64,000 nt of DNA from Gracilaria gracilis (GCA_030374805.1 JARGSG010000194.1:372001-436000); one strand, 5' to 3'; positions 1 through 11,023 are shown, numbered from the stretch's first letter. Notes: generated by a model from the letters alone, not told the origin. Numbers and translations: made by a program.

Positions 1-2922
1 ATTGTGAACACAGCCGTATTGCCATTCCACGTCAACAAACACCACTTTCAAGCGTTCTACTTTGGCAGAACCACAGATATGGATACCGATTTCGATAATC
101 TTTCGCACGACGCCGTAATACAGATCTTTTGGGACCAATCGGTCCGTCCTGTTAGACATCGGAGGCATACTAGGTTCAGCGAGTTCTTCTTCGTCGTCAG
201 ATCTAACGAATTCCGCTGCAATGCAGAACTTCTGCCGCGCCTCTCGTCGTTTCTCGGTTCTTCTGTTGTACCAATCTGTTGTTTCAATGGTCAACTCTCT
301 CTTAGGGTGGCGTATGGTCGCTGAATTGTACTGTATCGCCCCAACAATCTGAAACCTTTCCAATGATGAGAAGGTGGTTGCGACGAAGAGAGATACTGCT
401 GCCTGATTTGCGGTAGAAAGAGAACATTCCCGACCGCGTCCGTGACATTTTGCGCGTATATCTAGTTCGAAACAGCTTTCAGTCTCTGTCACGGATGAAT
501 CTTCAAATGAATTCAAAGCAACGCTGGACTCCATCGCTGTTCGAGGAGCAATTCCGCCGTTCATGATTCGAAGGCATAATAGCTTATGATTCCTGTGAAA
601 TAGAGTGGAGGATATGTTAACTTTTCCATGATTCCGCCTTCCTATATCTCCTAGAAGCCGTTCAATTAAAAACTGCGAAGTGTTGGGAAGTGGACCACAT
701 TCTCTCAGAAGCTCCGGAAGATGTAGAATCGCATGAGTGGACGGTGTCAAGCAGTATGCGTTCGTACAATCCTTGTCATAATACTTATCTAGGAAGCGAA
801 TGTACAGTTCTTCGACCACCTTTTTCATCTGTTCCACGGCCGCAGACCCACAGTCATACCCGAAACAAAGCCGGACCGTTTTGGACGTCAATCTCCATAT
901 ACTCACAGTTTTCAAATCCACATTAAAGCGATGCAGGAATGGTAAGAAGTACAGCTCTGCAAATCTCTTCAAGTCTTAGGCTTTAAACTTACTGAGATCA
1001 CCGAGAGACATTGGATAACGACCCCAGGATACAGGGATTCCATTTGAACAGTTATTCAAGGCTTCATCAATCTTTCGCAGAGTGTCTCTCGGGATACAGA
1101 AGCTTGGTAGAGTGGACTGCTTTTCGTGACGGGGATGGAGTCCTTTCATCAACCTCATAATATGTTTTGTCCAGCCGAGGAGAACAAGGTGCATAACATC
1201 ATATGGAAATGCGTACTTGAAGTCGAGGGAAAGATTTCTGAGACAGCAGTCATATTTGAATTCCGTCTTCTTCACCAGTTTCCTTCTCTCCGCTTCGGGG
1301 ACGGAATTTACACGCAGTTTCCTCCATGTGTTGACAACAGCTGTGCTGAAACGTTTCTCCTCGCACTCGATATCTGTCACATCACCAACCTTGTATGCCG
1401 TCTTCTTTTTCAAGACTGCGTTCCACACATGTTTTTGAATGGAAGGAATTGCGCATGAGCACTTCAACTGCGGTATATATTTCTTCTTTTTCAAACAGAA
1501 TCTGCAGAAGACACTCGCAGTATGTCCAAGATATCCAAGAACTTTCGAAGCAGCGGGTCAGGCCGCCGTGAAGAAAACTACAAATGCTTTTAACATTCGA
1601 ATACTCTTATCAGGGCAGATTATTTGCATTCCTCGCTCCAACTGCGGCAGATCTTCTACGATCGCATGTAGAATGGTATCAAAATACTCGCCTGAATGAG
1701 ACCCAGGTATGATAGCCAGTAAAAGAGCGTTGTTGGCACGAGATCTCTCTGCAGGGCTGAAGTTCAAAATGGTGGACAAAAGTGGCCATGTGGTTATAGG
1801 CTCTTTCTTACGGTTGTTGGAACATTCGAAGCCATCTGTGGAAATCGTTAAGAACACGAGTATCTCTCTTGAGTATTCACTCCAATTCTGCATAACGTTC
1901 GAGAAACGCCTCTTGAACATGTTCCCATAGTAGAAATCGTTATATTTATCTTCATTACAGGGACTCGGGTCTGTACATGCTCTCTTTGCGCGCCTGCAGG
2001 CGTCCATTACTTCTTGAAATGCGTTGGGAGACCTGCAGAGTGCTGCAATCGCAACGAATGGCTTCACATAGCAGAACTTTGCACTTCGTGGTCCTTTGAT
2101 CGGCATCGTGCACTTGGGACATTGCTTTGAGGTGCTCAATCTTCCGTGGGATACAACATTACCGTCAGGGCACATTTCGGAGCAATTTTTCTCAGCCAAT
2201 GAGTGTTTCATTGCGTAAGATGCCAGTGCTCTGTAGGAGGCTGTTGCTTGGATTGGATTGACAGCCATTAACTTTTCGATCGTTCTCTGTGAGATGTTTG
2301 AGAGCTCCGCCGTGTACAAGAAGCTGCTCAGTCTTCGAAACTCGCTCACGTTGGGAATCAGTATATTGTTCTCACTAATTCCACATAAGAGCTCATCATC
2401 GCTTAAGATATCACCGTCTTCGGATAAACTATTGTAGTAGCGTTCGTAGGCACTAGAGGACCTACCGGTGTAGCTACCAAACAACTCCCTTCCTTCTGGA
2501 TTCTCAAGATTGCTGGACGGGTTCATATGAACTGGAATGATACGATCATTGTTTTGGGTTGTCTTTTCCATATGCAATCTCTCTTCTCCAGGACTGTTCT
2601 CGCCATCATCGGGTAGACACGGAGCGATACTAAGATGGGTTTTGCTATGAGTTGGTAAATCATGCTGGGCCGCATGGTTTACGGGTGTTTTTTGTGCTCC
2701 TTCCAGTCTTTTCGATAGGTCTCTGAGCGTTTCTGGCGTTTCGTTAATGATCTCCCATCTGCATCTTTGCTTTCTTGTGGGAGGAGAAACAGAACCAGAG
2801 CTATGAACTACATCATCGCTTTCAGGGCTTAGACTTTGGGTTGGAGATGCTTGCTTCTCCTGCATCTGCCATCGTTTTCTTCGTCGCTTCCTGCCATGTC
2901 TTTCGCCGGCTATGTTGTCCAT
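1..2922 (-). pseudogene. Tnp2-type (CACTA/EnSpm-like) transposase gene, interrupted, open at left edge
   Basis: Tnp2-family transposases cut and paste CACTA/EnSpm-type DNA transposons. On the minus strand the first ATG in frame is at 2922 (MDNIAGERHG, followed by a basic run). A Cys-rich stretch with CPKC lies near 2110. The family's catalytic-core signature is visible as ISTDGF followed by TTWPLL and a LLAIIPG block around 1700-1820. Further on come a GYLGHTASVFCRFC block, FPYDVMHLVLLGWTKHI (the D-x-x-H-x4-G region), and GPLPNTSQFLIERLLGD near 640-690. The frame stays open to base 1, so the C-terminus lies outside the window. Exactly two in-frame stops are seen, TGA at 1558-1560 and TAA at 976-978, and I see no frame change. 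Both stops fall inside conserved blocks, so the copy is probably recently inactivated. Terminal inverted repeats were not found. Confidence 0.8.
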
Positions 2923-3631
2923 AAGCGTATTTAAATCTGCTTTCACAAAAACCAAACCAACTAGAGCATATAACACAAGTCAGAACCTGGGGAACCAAGC
3001 TTATGGATAGAGAAGGTCTTTGTAGCCTTTGGACTCTGGCGGTGAAAATTGCATCTTGGAGTGTATGTATGCTTCCGAATGAGCCGTACCAACGGTACCT
3101 CAAAAATGATTTCCTCGAACTTAACCCATCTACTGTATGTATCATACCGTTTTTGAAGGCCCCTTTTCAAATCGATTTGAAGGGAGGTATAGTTTGGGGG
3201 AATTTGAGCCAAAGATGTTCTACCGAAATTACAATAGATCACTCACGCCTTCGCTTTCGCTTGGTCTACTGGTCTGCCTTGCCCTTCACTTGACCTAATT
3301 TCGTGCACATCTTAAGTGCAAGAGCTGGTGAGGAGCAGACACAGCGTCTGACTCGCCCCTCTTGTGTCTCGCCTCAGCTTTTCTCCTCTTTCACTGCCAC
3401 AACTGCAGTGCAAGTGGAGGTACGCTAACATATCAACCGAAGGTTTGAAACGGTTTGTTTTGACTCTATTCACTGCATTCGCCTGCTTCGATTGCCATTA
3501 TTTGCTTCGACGGCTCGGGAAGGGCACGTTTTATATTCGCCCCTTGCATTCGTCTCCTGCATTTGCCTTCCTGATTTGGAGCTGATAGTTCTTGCGCCCT
3601 TCTCTGAATTCACCTGCTTGGACTACCGGTT

Positions 3632-3870
3632 TGAAACTGTTTGTCTATGCACCGGCCACTGATTGCATTCCTGTCTTTGGTTGGAAGCATTTTGTCTGTT
3701 CAAAAATAGCTGGTGGCATTCGTGTGCTTGACTTGAAGCTTTTTGTCTGTTCGCAAGCTACTGGTTGCATTTGTGTGCTTGAATTGAAGCCCTTTCTCTG
3801 TTCGCAAGCTACTGGTTGCATTCGTGTGCTTGGTTTCAAACGTTTGGTCTGTCCACAAGCTACTGTTTGA
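3632..3870. repeat. 51-bp minisatellite (17-codon period)
   Basis: About four to five diverged copies of a 51-bp unit lie in tandem, recognised by recurrent CTGTTCGCAAGCTACTGG and GCATTCGTGTGCTTG blocks. The period is a multiple of three, and both strands stay open through the array. The minus strand reads a 17-residue repeat containing MQPVACEQ and the plus strand reads one containing CSQATGCI. More degenerate copies of the GCATTCG block extend back to about 3430. I see no independent evidence that either strand is translated. Confidence 0.8.
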
Positions 3871-3973
3871 ATTCTTCTCATCGAATTCAGAGGGTTCGTT
3901 CAAAAGCCTTGCACCAGTCTTGATACTCTAGAAAGCATCGACTGACTTGGAGTACTGTGGCTCATTTGCTGTG

Positions 3974-3982
3974 AATATATAG
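3974..3982 (+). promoter_or_regulatory. TATA box of the 4210 gene
   Basis: AATATATAG lies about 115 bp upstream of a GTAAGT splice donor and 230 bp upstream of the ATG at 4210. The expected transcription start is near 4005-4012. Confidence 0.5.
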
Positions 3983-4097
3983 AAGGCTTTTGTGGTTCCA
4001 CACCATTTCGTTCCGCTCTAGTGTGATTCGCCGTAATTTCTGGAACGCTTCCGTACCAGCTACCCTTGCTCCTTTTTATCGGGACCTCCGCTACATA

Positions 4098-4179
4098 GTA
4101 AGTATAACATCTTTTTCTCTACTTTGAAGTTCTGAAGTTGATGATAATGGTCACTAACCGTCCTTGTTATGCATCTAAG
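4098..4179 (+). other. Probable 82-bp 5'-UTR intron
   Basis: The donor is GTAAGTATAAC at 4098. A branch-point-like CACTAAC lies at 4152-4158, 21 bases before the acceptor CATCTAAG that ends at 4179. No ATG lies between the predicted transcription start and the donor, so the intron would sit wholly in the 5' untranslated region of the 4210 gene. All three splice signals match consensus, but there is no transcript evidence here. Confidence 0.6.
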
Positions 4180-4209
4180 TCATTGAGAACTCCGTAGCCT
4201 CTGCCCAAT

Positions 4210-4788
4210 ATGAGTTCACGCCTTATGCATAACTTGGAGGTGGCTGCGGATTGCGTTCCATCATTTCAGCAGGACCGAGTGCTCCCTGAATCCGCTCCTC
4301 ATTTCTCTGAGGTGCCACCCAACTCTATTAGCATTCCCACCTCGTCGTATAAGAGGAGAATGAAGACATCGGACCGTCCCGGCGTACCAACTGGAGCTGC
4401 CATATCTGCCCGCTTGGTGTTCAACCGTCTCTACCGCGAGAAGATGCCTTCCGGTGCCTCTTCGAGCATTGAATTCGCGTTGTATATGAAAATGGCAAAC
4501 GCAGCAAAGGACATTATCAGACAGAATCTGTACCAGAAGTTCGGGCTAGCCGGAGGTGAGCGAACATTCACATCTATCAAGATCGAGTATGCTTCTAAGC
4601 TGTTGTTGTATTTGCCACCCATTTCTGTCACGACGGATATACAGCATTGCCGTATAAGCAGGCCCGACCTGACGTCAGGGCTGAGCAAGCGCAAATGCGC
4701 TTTGACAAGTGCTCAAAATGCTGTGTGCGACTACAGTAGTTCAATGGCCAGGCAAGCATTTGCGCAGTCAGGGTTCTGCGACGACTGA
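4210..4788 (+). CDS. Hypothetical protein, 192 aa, TATA-driven
   Basis: The first ATG after the predicted 5'-UTR intron opens a 192-codon frame. The product has no signal peptide or membrane segment. It has a Ser/Pro-rich N-terminus (residues 1-60), a basic patch (YKRRMKTSDRP), and a probable alpha-helical core (FALYMKMANAAKDIIRQNLYQKFG, roughly residues 98-120, given here only as a region). I do not recognise a family. The last 30 codons may be intronic or non-coding, because composition changes there and a short local repeat (CTGAGCAAG) occurs at about 4680 and 4784. A second coding-like stretch on the same strand (5050-5833) could be downstream exons. Gene reality is moderately supported by promoter and splice signals. 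Confidence 0.5.
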   Translation: MSSRLMHNLEVAADCVPSFQQDRVLPESAPHFSEVPPNSISIPTSSYKRRMKTSDRPGVPTGAAISARLVFNRLYREKMPSGASSSIEFALYMKMANAAKDIIRQNLYQKFGLAGGERTFTSIKIEYASKLLLYLPPISVTTDIQHCRISRPDLTSGLSKRKCALTSAQNAVCDYSSSMARQAFAQSGFCDD

Positions 4789-4896
4789 GCAAGGCCAAGC
4801 GCTTCTACACTTGTCCTTCCCAAGTTTTGGATCTCTAGCATTCATGTACAACCTAGCATACAGAATCGTATCTGTCGAGTCAGCTTTTGAATGACT

Positions 4897-4980
4897 CGGT
4901 GGGGGTGCCTGTAAAATGCCAACCGGAATGACCTGGATGGCAACTCACAAGAGCACAAGCTTCTCCGTGAGTGTGCCCGC
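4897..4980 (+). promoter_or_regulatory. Promoter/5'-exon/donor module, copy 1
   Basis: A TATA-like TGTAAAATG (4910-4917) is followed about 30 bp later by CAACTCACAAGAG and then a splice donor, GTGAGTGTGCCC, at 4967. A branch-point-like TGCCTAAC follows at about 4987. The same order of elements with about 70% identity recurs at 31,460-31,591. The match covers the TATA region, the 5' exon and the donor, which points to a duplicated promoter with a 5'-UTR intron rather than chance similarity. Confidence 0.55.
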
Positions 4981-5053
4981 TACCCCTGCCTAACTCGCTT
5001 CTTTCCCTCCTCCATCCAACAACTGGCACTCGCGGACTTTACTCAGCACAGAA

Positions 5054-5833
5054 CAACAGCTGTCACAACTGAAGAAAAAGATCGTCGACACGTTTGCAGT
5101 ACTACATGCTGCTCAAAACTACTGGATCGCAACCGATTTTATCAAGGAGGCAATGCAGAGGGATAGGAAAGCGAAGGTTGACGCATCGAAGAGGGAATCG
5201 AAGAAGCCGGGAAAAGGCGTAGAGGTCGGCGACTTACGAGGTACCACTTCGATTCGTGACACAGATTAGGGTGGCAATCAGCAGTTTTCTCAAGCAAACA
5301 ATGAAGACTCCGTGCTGCGGTGCCAAAAGCCCCATGGTGAAGAAGTGGCCGTAGGAGATGAGCTGAGCGATGACGCTCAACATGAACACTCGCGAAACGC
5401 ACGTGGGAGGAAAATGGCTAGCACTGAAATCTGCGATCATGAAGAAGAGGAGGGAGAGCAGAAGAGCGACTTAGGAGAACGTTGGGTATCCAGAAGAGCG
5501 CCAAAGAAGCGTATGTACGAAGAGACAAATGATTCTGTTGATGGAGAAGATTACGATCTGTCGGATGTACATGAGCCCGTTCGACCACGCCGACTTTCGA
5601 AGAAGCGTCTAAGGCAGAGGAATATTTCCACAACTTCGGCTTCTAAACTTCCACCTCGTCATGGAATGGACGATGACATTGAACCCTCTGATGACAGTGA
5701 TACTGAAGCACAGGAAAGGAGCGCTGCCCGTCGTAACCGGAAGGATGGTAACCGCTCTCGCATGAGAAACAAGACTGGTGCTCGTTCCAGTTTCCGTACA
5801 CCCCGCTCCACCCCTCGCTCTACTAATTCTTGA
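5054..5833 (+). pseudogene. Charged, Ser/Arg-rich protein ORF with one in-frame TAG
   Basis: A single plus-strand frame runs from a CTTTACTCAG acceptor-like site (ending about 5047) to TGA after PRSTPRSTNS near 5833. It is interrupted once, by TAG at about 5266-5268. The N-terminal part (TEQQLSQLKKKIVDTFAVLH, then IATDFIKEAMQRDRKAKV) looks helical. The C-terminal part is highly charged with Glu/Asp clusters (DHEEEEGEQKSDLGE, DDDIEPSDDSDTEAQE) and ends in an Arg/Ser tail, as in disordered nuclear proteins. It lies directly downstream of the promoter module at 4897. The TAG could be a real inactivation or could fall in an unrecognised intron. No family is recognised. Confidence 0.4.
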
Positions 5834-6923
5834 TTAGGCGCAGAGCAAAATGGGAGTCCCCTTTTTCCTGTGGTCTTCAGAACCGTATCGGCCACCCGAT
5901 TTGTGTACTCCATCCATCCATCCATTTCCTTCTTGATATCTGCCTGTTGATTTATGGCAGATAAAAAGTGACTGCTGTTCCACAGCGAGTGAGTTGAAAG
6001 CCATTCCTTCCTATTTTATCCATGTCAGCGACTACACTATATTCCAATTCTAACTTCCACTTCTTAGTGTGCTTTCCATGATATGCTCTTACTTCGCCCT
6101 TCCGATAACTTGTTGCTGCGGCGAGAACTTAATGAAGAGCAAGAAGCTTTCGTCGCGCGCTGAACAGACGCGGGAAAAGCAAGCGAAGAACTGGTTGCAT
6201 ACGTACGGCCTTTTCCGACTACCTGTATGCTGTCGCCTGCTCGCTCTGAACCGGGCCACTCATCACTGAAGACATGTTTATTCCCCAACATCCGCCTTTG
6301 TTTCTGGTCCGCCATTCCTTTTGGTCCGCTGTTCTTTGTTTTTGTCGTGGTTGCCTCACTTCTGGAGGTTTTGACTGGATTAAGTCGGTTTGAAATAATC
6401 AAGCAAATGCTCCCCCATCATGGGGAACACTATGAACACAACCCGTTACTTTCCATAGATGTAATAATGAATAAATATGCTTCCTGTTCTGCCATAAGTT
6501 GGAGGTGTTTTTGTTGGTTATACGTCTATATTTTGACCCAATAGCAGCAAGCAAGCGTAGTACAAGAGCCCACATCTGCGACTATATTCGACGGTTCTCA
6601 GAGGAAATTGAGCCCAGTTTTAGTCTGTATGTGGTTCTCCCCACGATCCATACTAGTATGGATGTGGGCCACTATTGGAAAGTTTATGGTTTGGATTCTG
6701 ACACGTTTTGGTGTTAGAGGCGGACTAAAGCTTAGGGACGACTTTCGTACCAGAACCGCCGTCTTGTTAGTGGGCACAATTTGGTCTTACAGTAAACGGC
6801 ATATATTGGACCATGTTTCGGGCTTTTTCAGATATTTTTTGGACCAAAAAATACTGACACATTTTGGACATAATTTGGGCCGCATTTCGGACACATGTGG
6901 CCCACAGGCAATGTTCATAGGGG
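5834..6923. other. Intergenic stretch
   Basis: No convincing gene is seen. A run at 6825-6905 is rich in TTTGGACA/TTTCGGACA/GGGCC motifs that resemble the GGCCATATTTCGG units of the foldback element at 10,040-10,317, so it may be a decayed relative of that element. Confidence 0.4.
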
Positions 6924-6961
6924 TCATGGCGCTTCATCGGTGTACCGATGAAGCGCCATGA
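6924..6961. repeat. Perfect 18-bp-arm palindrome
   Basis: TCATGGCGCTTCATCGGT and its exact reverse complement are separated by only 2 bp (GT). The palindrome is followed by GACAACTTCGTCCGCTGTCA. Related copies lie at 7155 and 7272. Confidence 0.9.
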
Positions 6962-7154
6962 CAACTTCGTCCGCTGTCACCGGCGCGTTCGAGGTGCCGG
7001 GTATGTCAGCACTTTATCTATATCAGTCACGGCATATAGACAGCGGGCCGGGATGCACCCCAGCTTCATCGCTCATGGCCGGTTGGCTGCGCCACATATA
7101 CCAGCACGCAGGCTTCCGCACTCATAGTGCGTTGGAACGTCGGGCCGGTGTGCT

Positions 7155-7188
7155 GTGGCGCTTTATCGGTGCACCAATGAAGCGCCAC
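7155..7188. repeat. Near-perfect palindrome, copy 2
   Basis: GTGGCGCTTTATCGGT is followed by TGCACC and then AATGAAGCGCCAC, a two-mismatch version of the 6924 palindrome. The same 3' tag (GACATCTCCGTGCGCTGTC) follows it. Confidence 0.8.
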
Positions 7189-7271
7189 GACATCTCCGTG
7201 CGCTGTCTCAAACTCTCGTTGGTTAAATAAAGTGAAAAAATATATTCTTTGGGACAGCGGACTGGGCGGGC

Positions 7272-7305
7272 GTGCGGCTTCATGGATGCACCGATTAAGC
7301 GCCAC
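7272..7305. repeat. Near-palindrome, copy 3
   Basis: GTGCGGCTTCATGGATGCACC and GATTAAGCGCCAC form a more degenerate copy of the same motif. It is followed by a GCTACCTCGGTCCGCTGGTC tag that is homologous to the tags after copies 1 and 2. Confidence 0.7.
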
Positions 7306-7329
7306 GCTACCTCGGTCCGCTGGTCAGAA

Positions 7330-8440
7330 AACCCGGCTGACAAGAAATGAAGTTATTCTTTTTCGGCATGGATAGCGGTCTGAACCAGTACTGGGACTAC
7401 ATCGATGTATCAATGCAGTTCTCTATTCCTCCGGTTCACTTTCAGACTTTGCTGGTGTCTCCTTCTGAATACAGGCCGCGCGGTGGCCCAGATTACGTGT
7501 TTATCAATTTTACGGATTGAAATCCATAATAACTTGTTCCGCTGTCCAATTGATCTAGCAAAGTTGGTAATATTTGATTGTCTTCTAGGTTCATGCTAAC
7601 TCTTTTGCAAAACGAATTGAAACCTGTGAATGAAATGGTGGAACCATGAAAGTGAGGGGACATTCGCTTTGAGTGTAGGGTTTTGTACAAATGAAATAGT
7701 TGGATACTTAAACAGATATCAGGATGACTCGGTTATTCGCTACCCTTCATTACTGAAAAGCGTGATTTGGTGATAAAAGAAATGTTTTCTGGCTACATTA
7801 CAACATATTGTACCCCTCACAATGATAATGCACCAGAGCCTACGAATATCTCAGATAGAGAAAGATCTGTCGATAATAGGAAGAGTGTGTCTGCTGGCAG
7901 ACGTCGGAAAATGACTGTAAGAGGAGCTGTATGAAAGGCAGTACACGTAGTGAGAGTTCTAGATAATTCACAGACCGTAACAGGAGGCATTTTTGCCCCG
8001 TGGTGCAGTGGCCGTCGCACACTGTGATGCGACCCTACGAGGTAGAGACGCACCTACTTATGTAACTCTTCTTTTCCACAATCCACTAAGAGTAGCGGGT
8101 AAGTGTCCGATTCACGAAATTAGTATTCTTCATCTAGATCTAGAATCAACTGGTCGTTTAGTATATCTCTACTATGTGTCCAAGGTGTTCGGACTCTTTT
8201 CACATACCTCGATCGCCCCTGACGTACCATACCTCTTATATTTTTCACGACCGCTGGTACGTACGCTCACTTACAAGCTTCATTCCTATTCCGACCGTAC
8301 CATGCGACTACCGGCACGCTAGCCAAGTAACCTACCAATCGGGCGTTTTGGAGTTGCGGGGATGGTGCTCGATTTTTTGAGCATGGAATAACGGACAGAA
8401 TGGGAAGATTGTCGAGCTATAGGTGAGCGAACTACTATGG
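7330..8440. other. Gene-poor stretch
   Basis: Only short, unconvincing reading frames occur. No repeat or RNA gene was recognised. Confidence 0.4.
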
Positions 8441-8449
8441 CGAATGCTT

Positions 8450-8900
8450 CTGTTCTGATTTCATAGACAGAGACCAGCGTGATGAGCTCGAAAACGCTGA
8501 GATGCAATTTACTGAGTGGATCGAAGCGGAAAGTACTGTAGGAACAAAATCGTTAGATGAGGTTTAGAGGAGGATTGGATTTCGGAACGGGACGATATTC
8601 GGGAATTGCGACCTCTCAATGGTTTGTCGCATGGTGTTGCGAGATTCTTGGAAGGGCTATTAGCGATGAGGGAAGAATACTTTATGGAGAATTTAACGCG
8701 GAGACTTGGAGCGGTTCTTGATTGCTATACAACAGCATGCCGACCGGGAGAGCTCAGTCTTAGTCGCTTGGTTTTGGAACCGGGGAGACGGCCGGGATGG
8801 GACAGAAAGAGGAGAGGGAAAACGTAGAATGAATAAAAGGGAGAAGAGTGAGTTTAGGATGGAAGAGCGGACGGAGTTGAAGAAACACCAGGACGTGTAG
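8450..8900 (+). pseudogene. Decayed protein-coding fragment
   Basis: Plus-strand peptide segments that look like real coding sequence occur in two frames. One at about 8465-8565 is acidic (ELENAEMQFTEWIEAEST). The other, at about 8567-8760, contains EEDWISERDDIREL and GVARFLEGLLAMREEYFMEN. A frame change around 8560-8570 and the lack of a start codon suggest a dead gene or an unrecognised multi-exon one. No family is recognised. Confidence 0.35.
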
Positions 8901-8923
8901 GAACGGGGAGTTCTCAGGAGTGA

Positions 8924-9370
8924 CTATGACTTGATTCTGTCGATTGCTGCGAGTTTGATGAGCTTGGATATGCGGTTATTTGTGGACGGAGAGGGAGAGT
9001 CGTTGCTGGTGGTAGGCGTCGTCGTCGGTGATAGGGACGTTATTGGAAGGGCTATTGGAGAGAGGAGGTGAGGGTGGTGGTGGGAGTTGGGGAGTGGAAT
9101 GGTGACGCTTTGTGCATGGGAGGAAGTGACGGACGTTGTAGCTGGGTGAGAGGAAACGCTTGCTTGCGATGAAACGGTTGGGGCATCTTCTTTGGTCCCT
9201 TCTAATGGCGGGGATGGTACGAGCGAAGAAGGAGCAGCCTTCAAAGCAGTAGGCATGGCGGGGAGCGTTGTGGGGGGTGTTGGAGGAGAAGAGGGGTACG
9301 TAGCGGGGAGCGTAATATGACGCACGGAGGGTGGGATGGAGTGATGAGGTGGCACGTGATGCGAAGGCAT
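8924..9370 (-). CDS. Pro/Ser/Thr-rich hypothetical protein, 148 aa
   Basis: An ATG at 9370 opens 148 codons of low-complexity sequence with His/Pro-rich and Ser/Thr-rich runs (PSSPPTPPTTLPAMPTA, LSPTTTPTTSNDSPSPST). There is no signal peptide, domain or membrane segment. The sense strand is C-rich because the plus strand is a G-rich tract, so the frame could be open only because of base composition. Low confidence that it is a gene. Confidence 0.25.
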   Translation of the reverse strand: MPSHHVPPHHSIPPSVRHITLPATYPSSPPTPPTTLPAMPTALKAAPSSLVPSPPLEGTKEDAPTVSSQASVSSHPATTSVTSSHAQSVTIPLPNSHHHPHLLSPIALPITSLSPTTTPTTSNDSPSPSTNNRISKLIKLAAIDRIKS

Positions 9371-10039
9371 TTCAATAGTGAGAGAATAAACGGCCGATAT
9401 CTGATATGAGAGTTGTTGAATAGATGTGCTGTATCTCTATAGAGAGTTCCTATTCGAAGGGTTTTTATTTCTCTGATCGTATTCCATAAGTAGTTATCTA
9501 TGTGTATATATCTCTATTCGTCGCCGTGGAGTTCTAAATATGTGCCGCTTACACACTTACATTGGGTTCAGAAACTAGCATGAACGGAATTGAAATGATG
9601 GTGTGCCTTCCATCCAAACTAGCAATGATGGAAATAATCGTGAATGATTCTTTCCACACAAACTAGCACAATTGGAAATGTGAAAATATTTTCGGAAATT
9701 GAGCACATCCAAATTTGGATAAATTCAGCGGTTTTTCGATCATTTTAATTCGGTTATTTTTGACAGGAAAACTAGCATTCCGATAACACCGACGTAGTCA
9801 TTGGCAGGCGATGCTAGCCCTGTACTTTGAAACTTCAGAACTCTGCCTCCGGGTAAAATTTCTCCCTGTGAGACAACCTTTGATTCGGCCTGTCAAGTTC
9901 TGCGTGTGTCAGAACTAGATGCGTTTTGCAACTACGAGACGTCCAGAGAAGGTTACTAACAAGTAGATATGTTTCCACCAGTACACCCTCTCTGGCTTCT
10001 TACATTGTACGAGCGGGGCGATATGATCTGTTCCCTATG
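9371..10039. other. AT-rich intergenic with recurrent AAACTAGC motif
   Basis: No gene is seen. AAACTAGCA-type words occur at about 9576, 9618, 9661 and 9769. The same word recurs at both arms of the hairpin at 11,484-11,847. Confidence 0.5.
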
Positions 10040-10317
10040 AACCTCGAATTTGGCCCAAATATGCCCGAGAAATGGCCGAAATGTGGCCCTTTAGCTCGAA
10101 ATTTTCAGAAAGCGTGTTAATACGGAAAATAAGTACTTTCGCCAACAGACACGTCTACACTTCGCCCATATGTAGGCCACATTGGGGCCATATTTCGGGT
10201 CATATGAAGATTAATGAACCTTGTTTATCTCCGCTTTTTAAACGTTCTCACAACTTTTCGAGTTAAACGGCCATATTTCGGCCATACCTCGGCCACATTT
10301 TGGCCATATTCGAGGTT
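10040..10317. repeat. Foldback element with GGCCATATTTCGG-type arms
   Basis: Two imperfect inverted arms (10,040-10,112 and about 10,241-10,317, roughly 75% identical) start and end with AACCTCGAAT/ATTCGAGGTT. Each arm is itself made of repeated GGCC-N-AT-TTCGG words (for example GGCCATATTTCGGCCATAC). A spacer of about 130 bp separates them. It has no coding capacity, which fits a non-autonomous foldback or MITE-like element. No clear target-site duplication was identified. Confidence 0.65.
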
Positions 10318-10913
10318 TGTAGGGGCTATGCTTCATGTTTGCGGGCAGCCCGGGGCGAATGAAGGGCCACCCTGTCCTCGATGGCAGACAGAGCACCCCC
10401 AGAAGTCCTGTTATACGGAGTGATATCAAATCCAACAACTTGGTGCAAGCCTCCGTCTCGATTCCCTGCCGGTGCTCGGCTTTCGAGCTGCCAACTCCAA
10501 TAAAGTGCCAACTTTTTCAACGAGGGATGCAGCAGAGGCTCCTAATTAACAGTATTAGCTTCCCGTTTGTTAAAAACACGACATCAAGCTGCTTCCTGTG
10601 GGCCAGCGAGACTTCAAAACTCGACCTCTAGTTCTGGACCAGGGCGATAATCAAATGCCTCGTGCGCCCAAAGACCACGCCCGGTAGACAACGTAAGCGA
10701 CATTAGGCTATAGGACGAAACTGGAAGTGCGGAGTGGTATGGAAGTAGAGAGGGAGATACAACCGACGTGAAGGCGGTAGGGGGCCGGAACCAGGCTCCG
10801 TGGGAGTGTTAGTGACGTTGCAGGTTGCGCGTGTCCAAAACGGTGGCACTACGCCAGCAAGGCTCAGCAAGGCCGCTCGCAGGGTCCGAGAGGTGCTTGA
10901 TCTAATCGGAGGG
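10318..10913. other. Gene-poor stretch
   Basis: Only overlapping small open frames on both strands are present. No recognisable gene or repeat. Confidence 0.4.
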
Positions 10914-11023
10914 GCGGCACGTCCGGGGAGACGAGGCGGCGCGGCCGGGGAGGCGAGTCAGAGCGGCCGGGGTGGCGAGGCGGAGCGGCTGGGGAGGAGA
11001 GGGGGCGCGGCCGGGGAGGCGAG
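10914..11023. repeat. 22-bp GC-rich minisatellite, five units
   Basis: Five contiguous 22-bp units occur, for example GCGGCGCGGCCGGGGAGGCG plus AG. They have a few substitutions and no length change. The strand asymmetry (G-rich plus strand) makes long spurious open frames on both strands. Confidence 0.85.
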
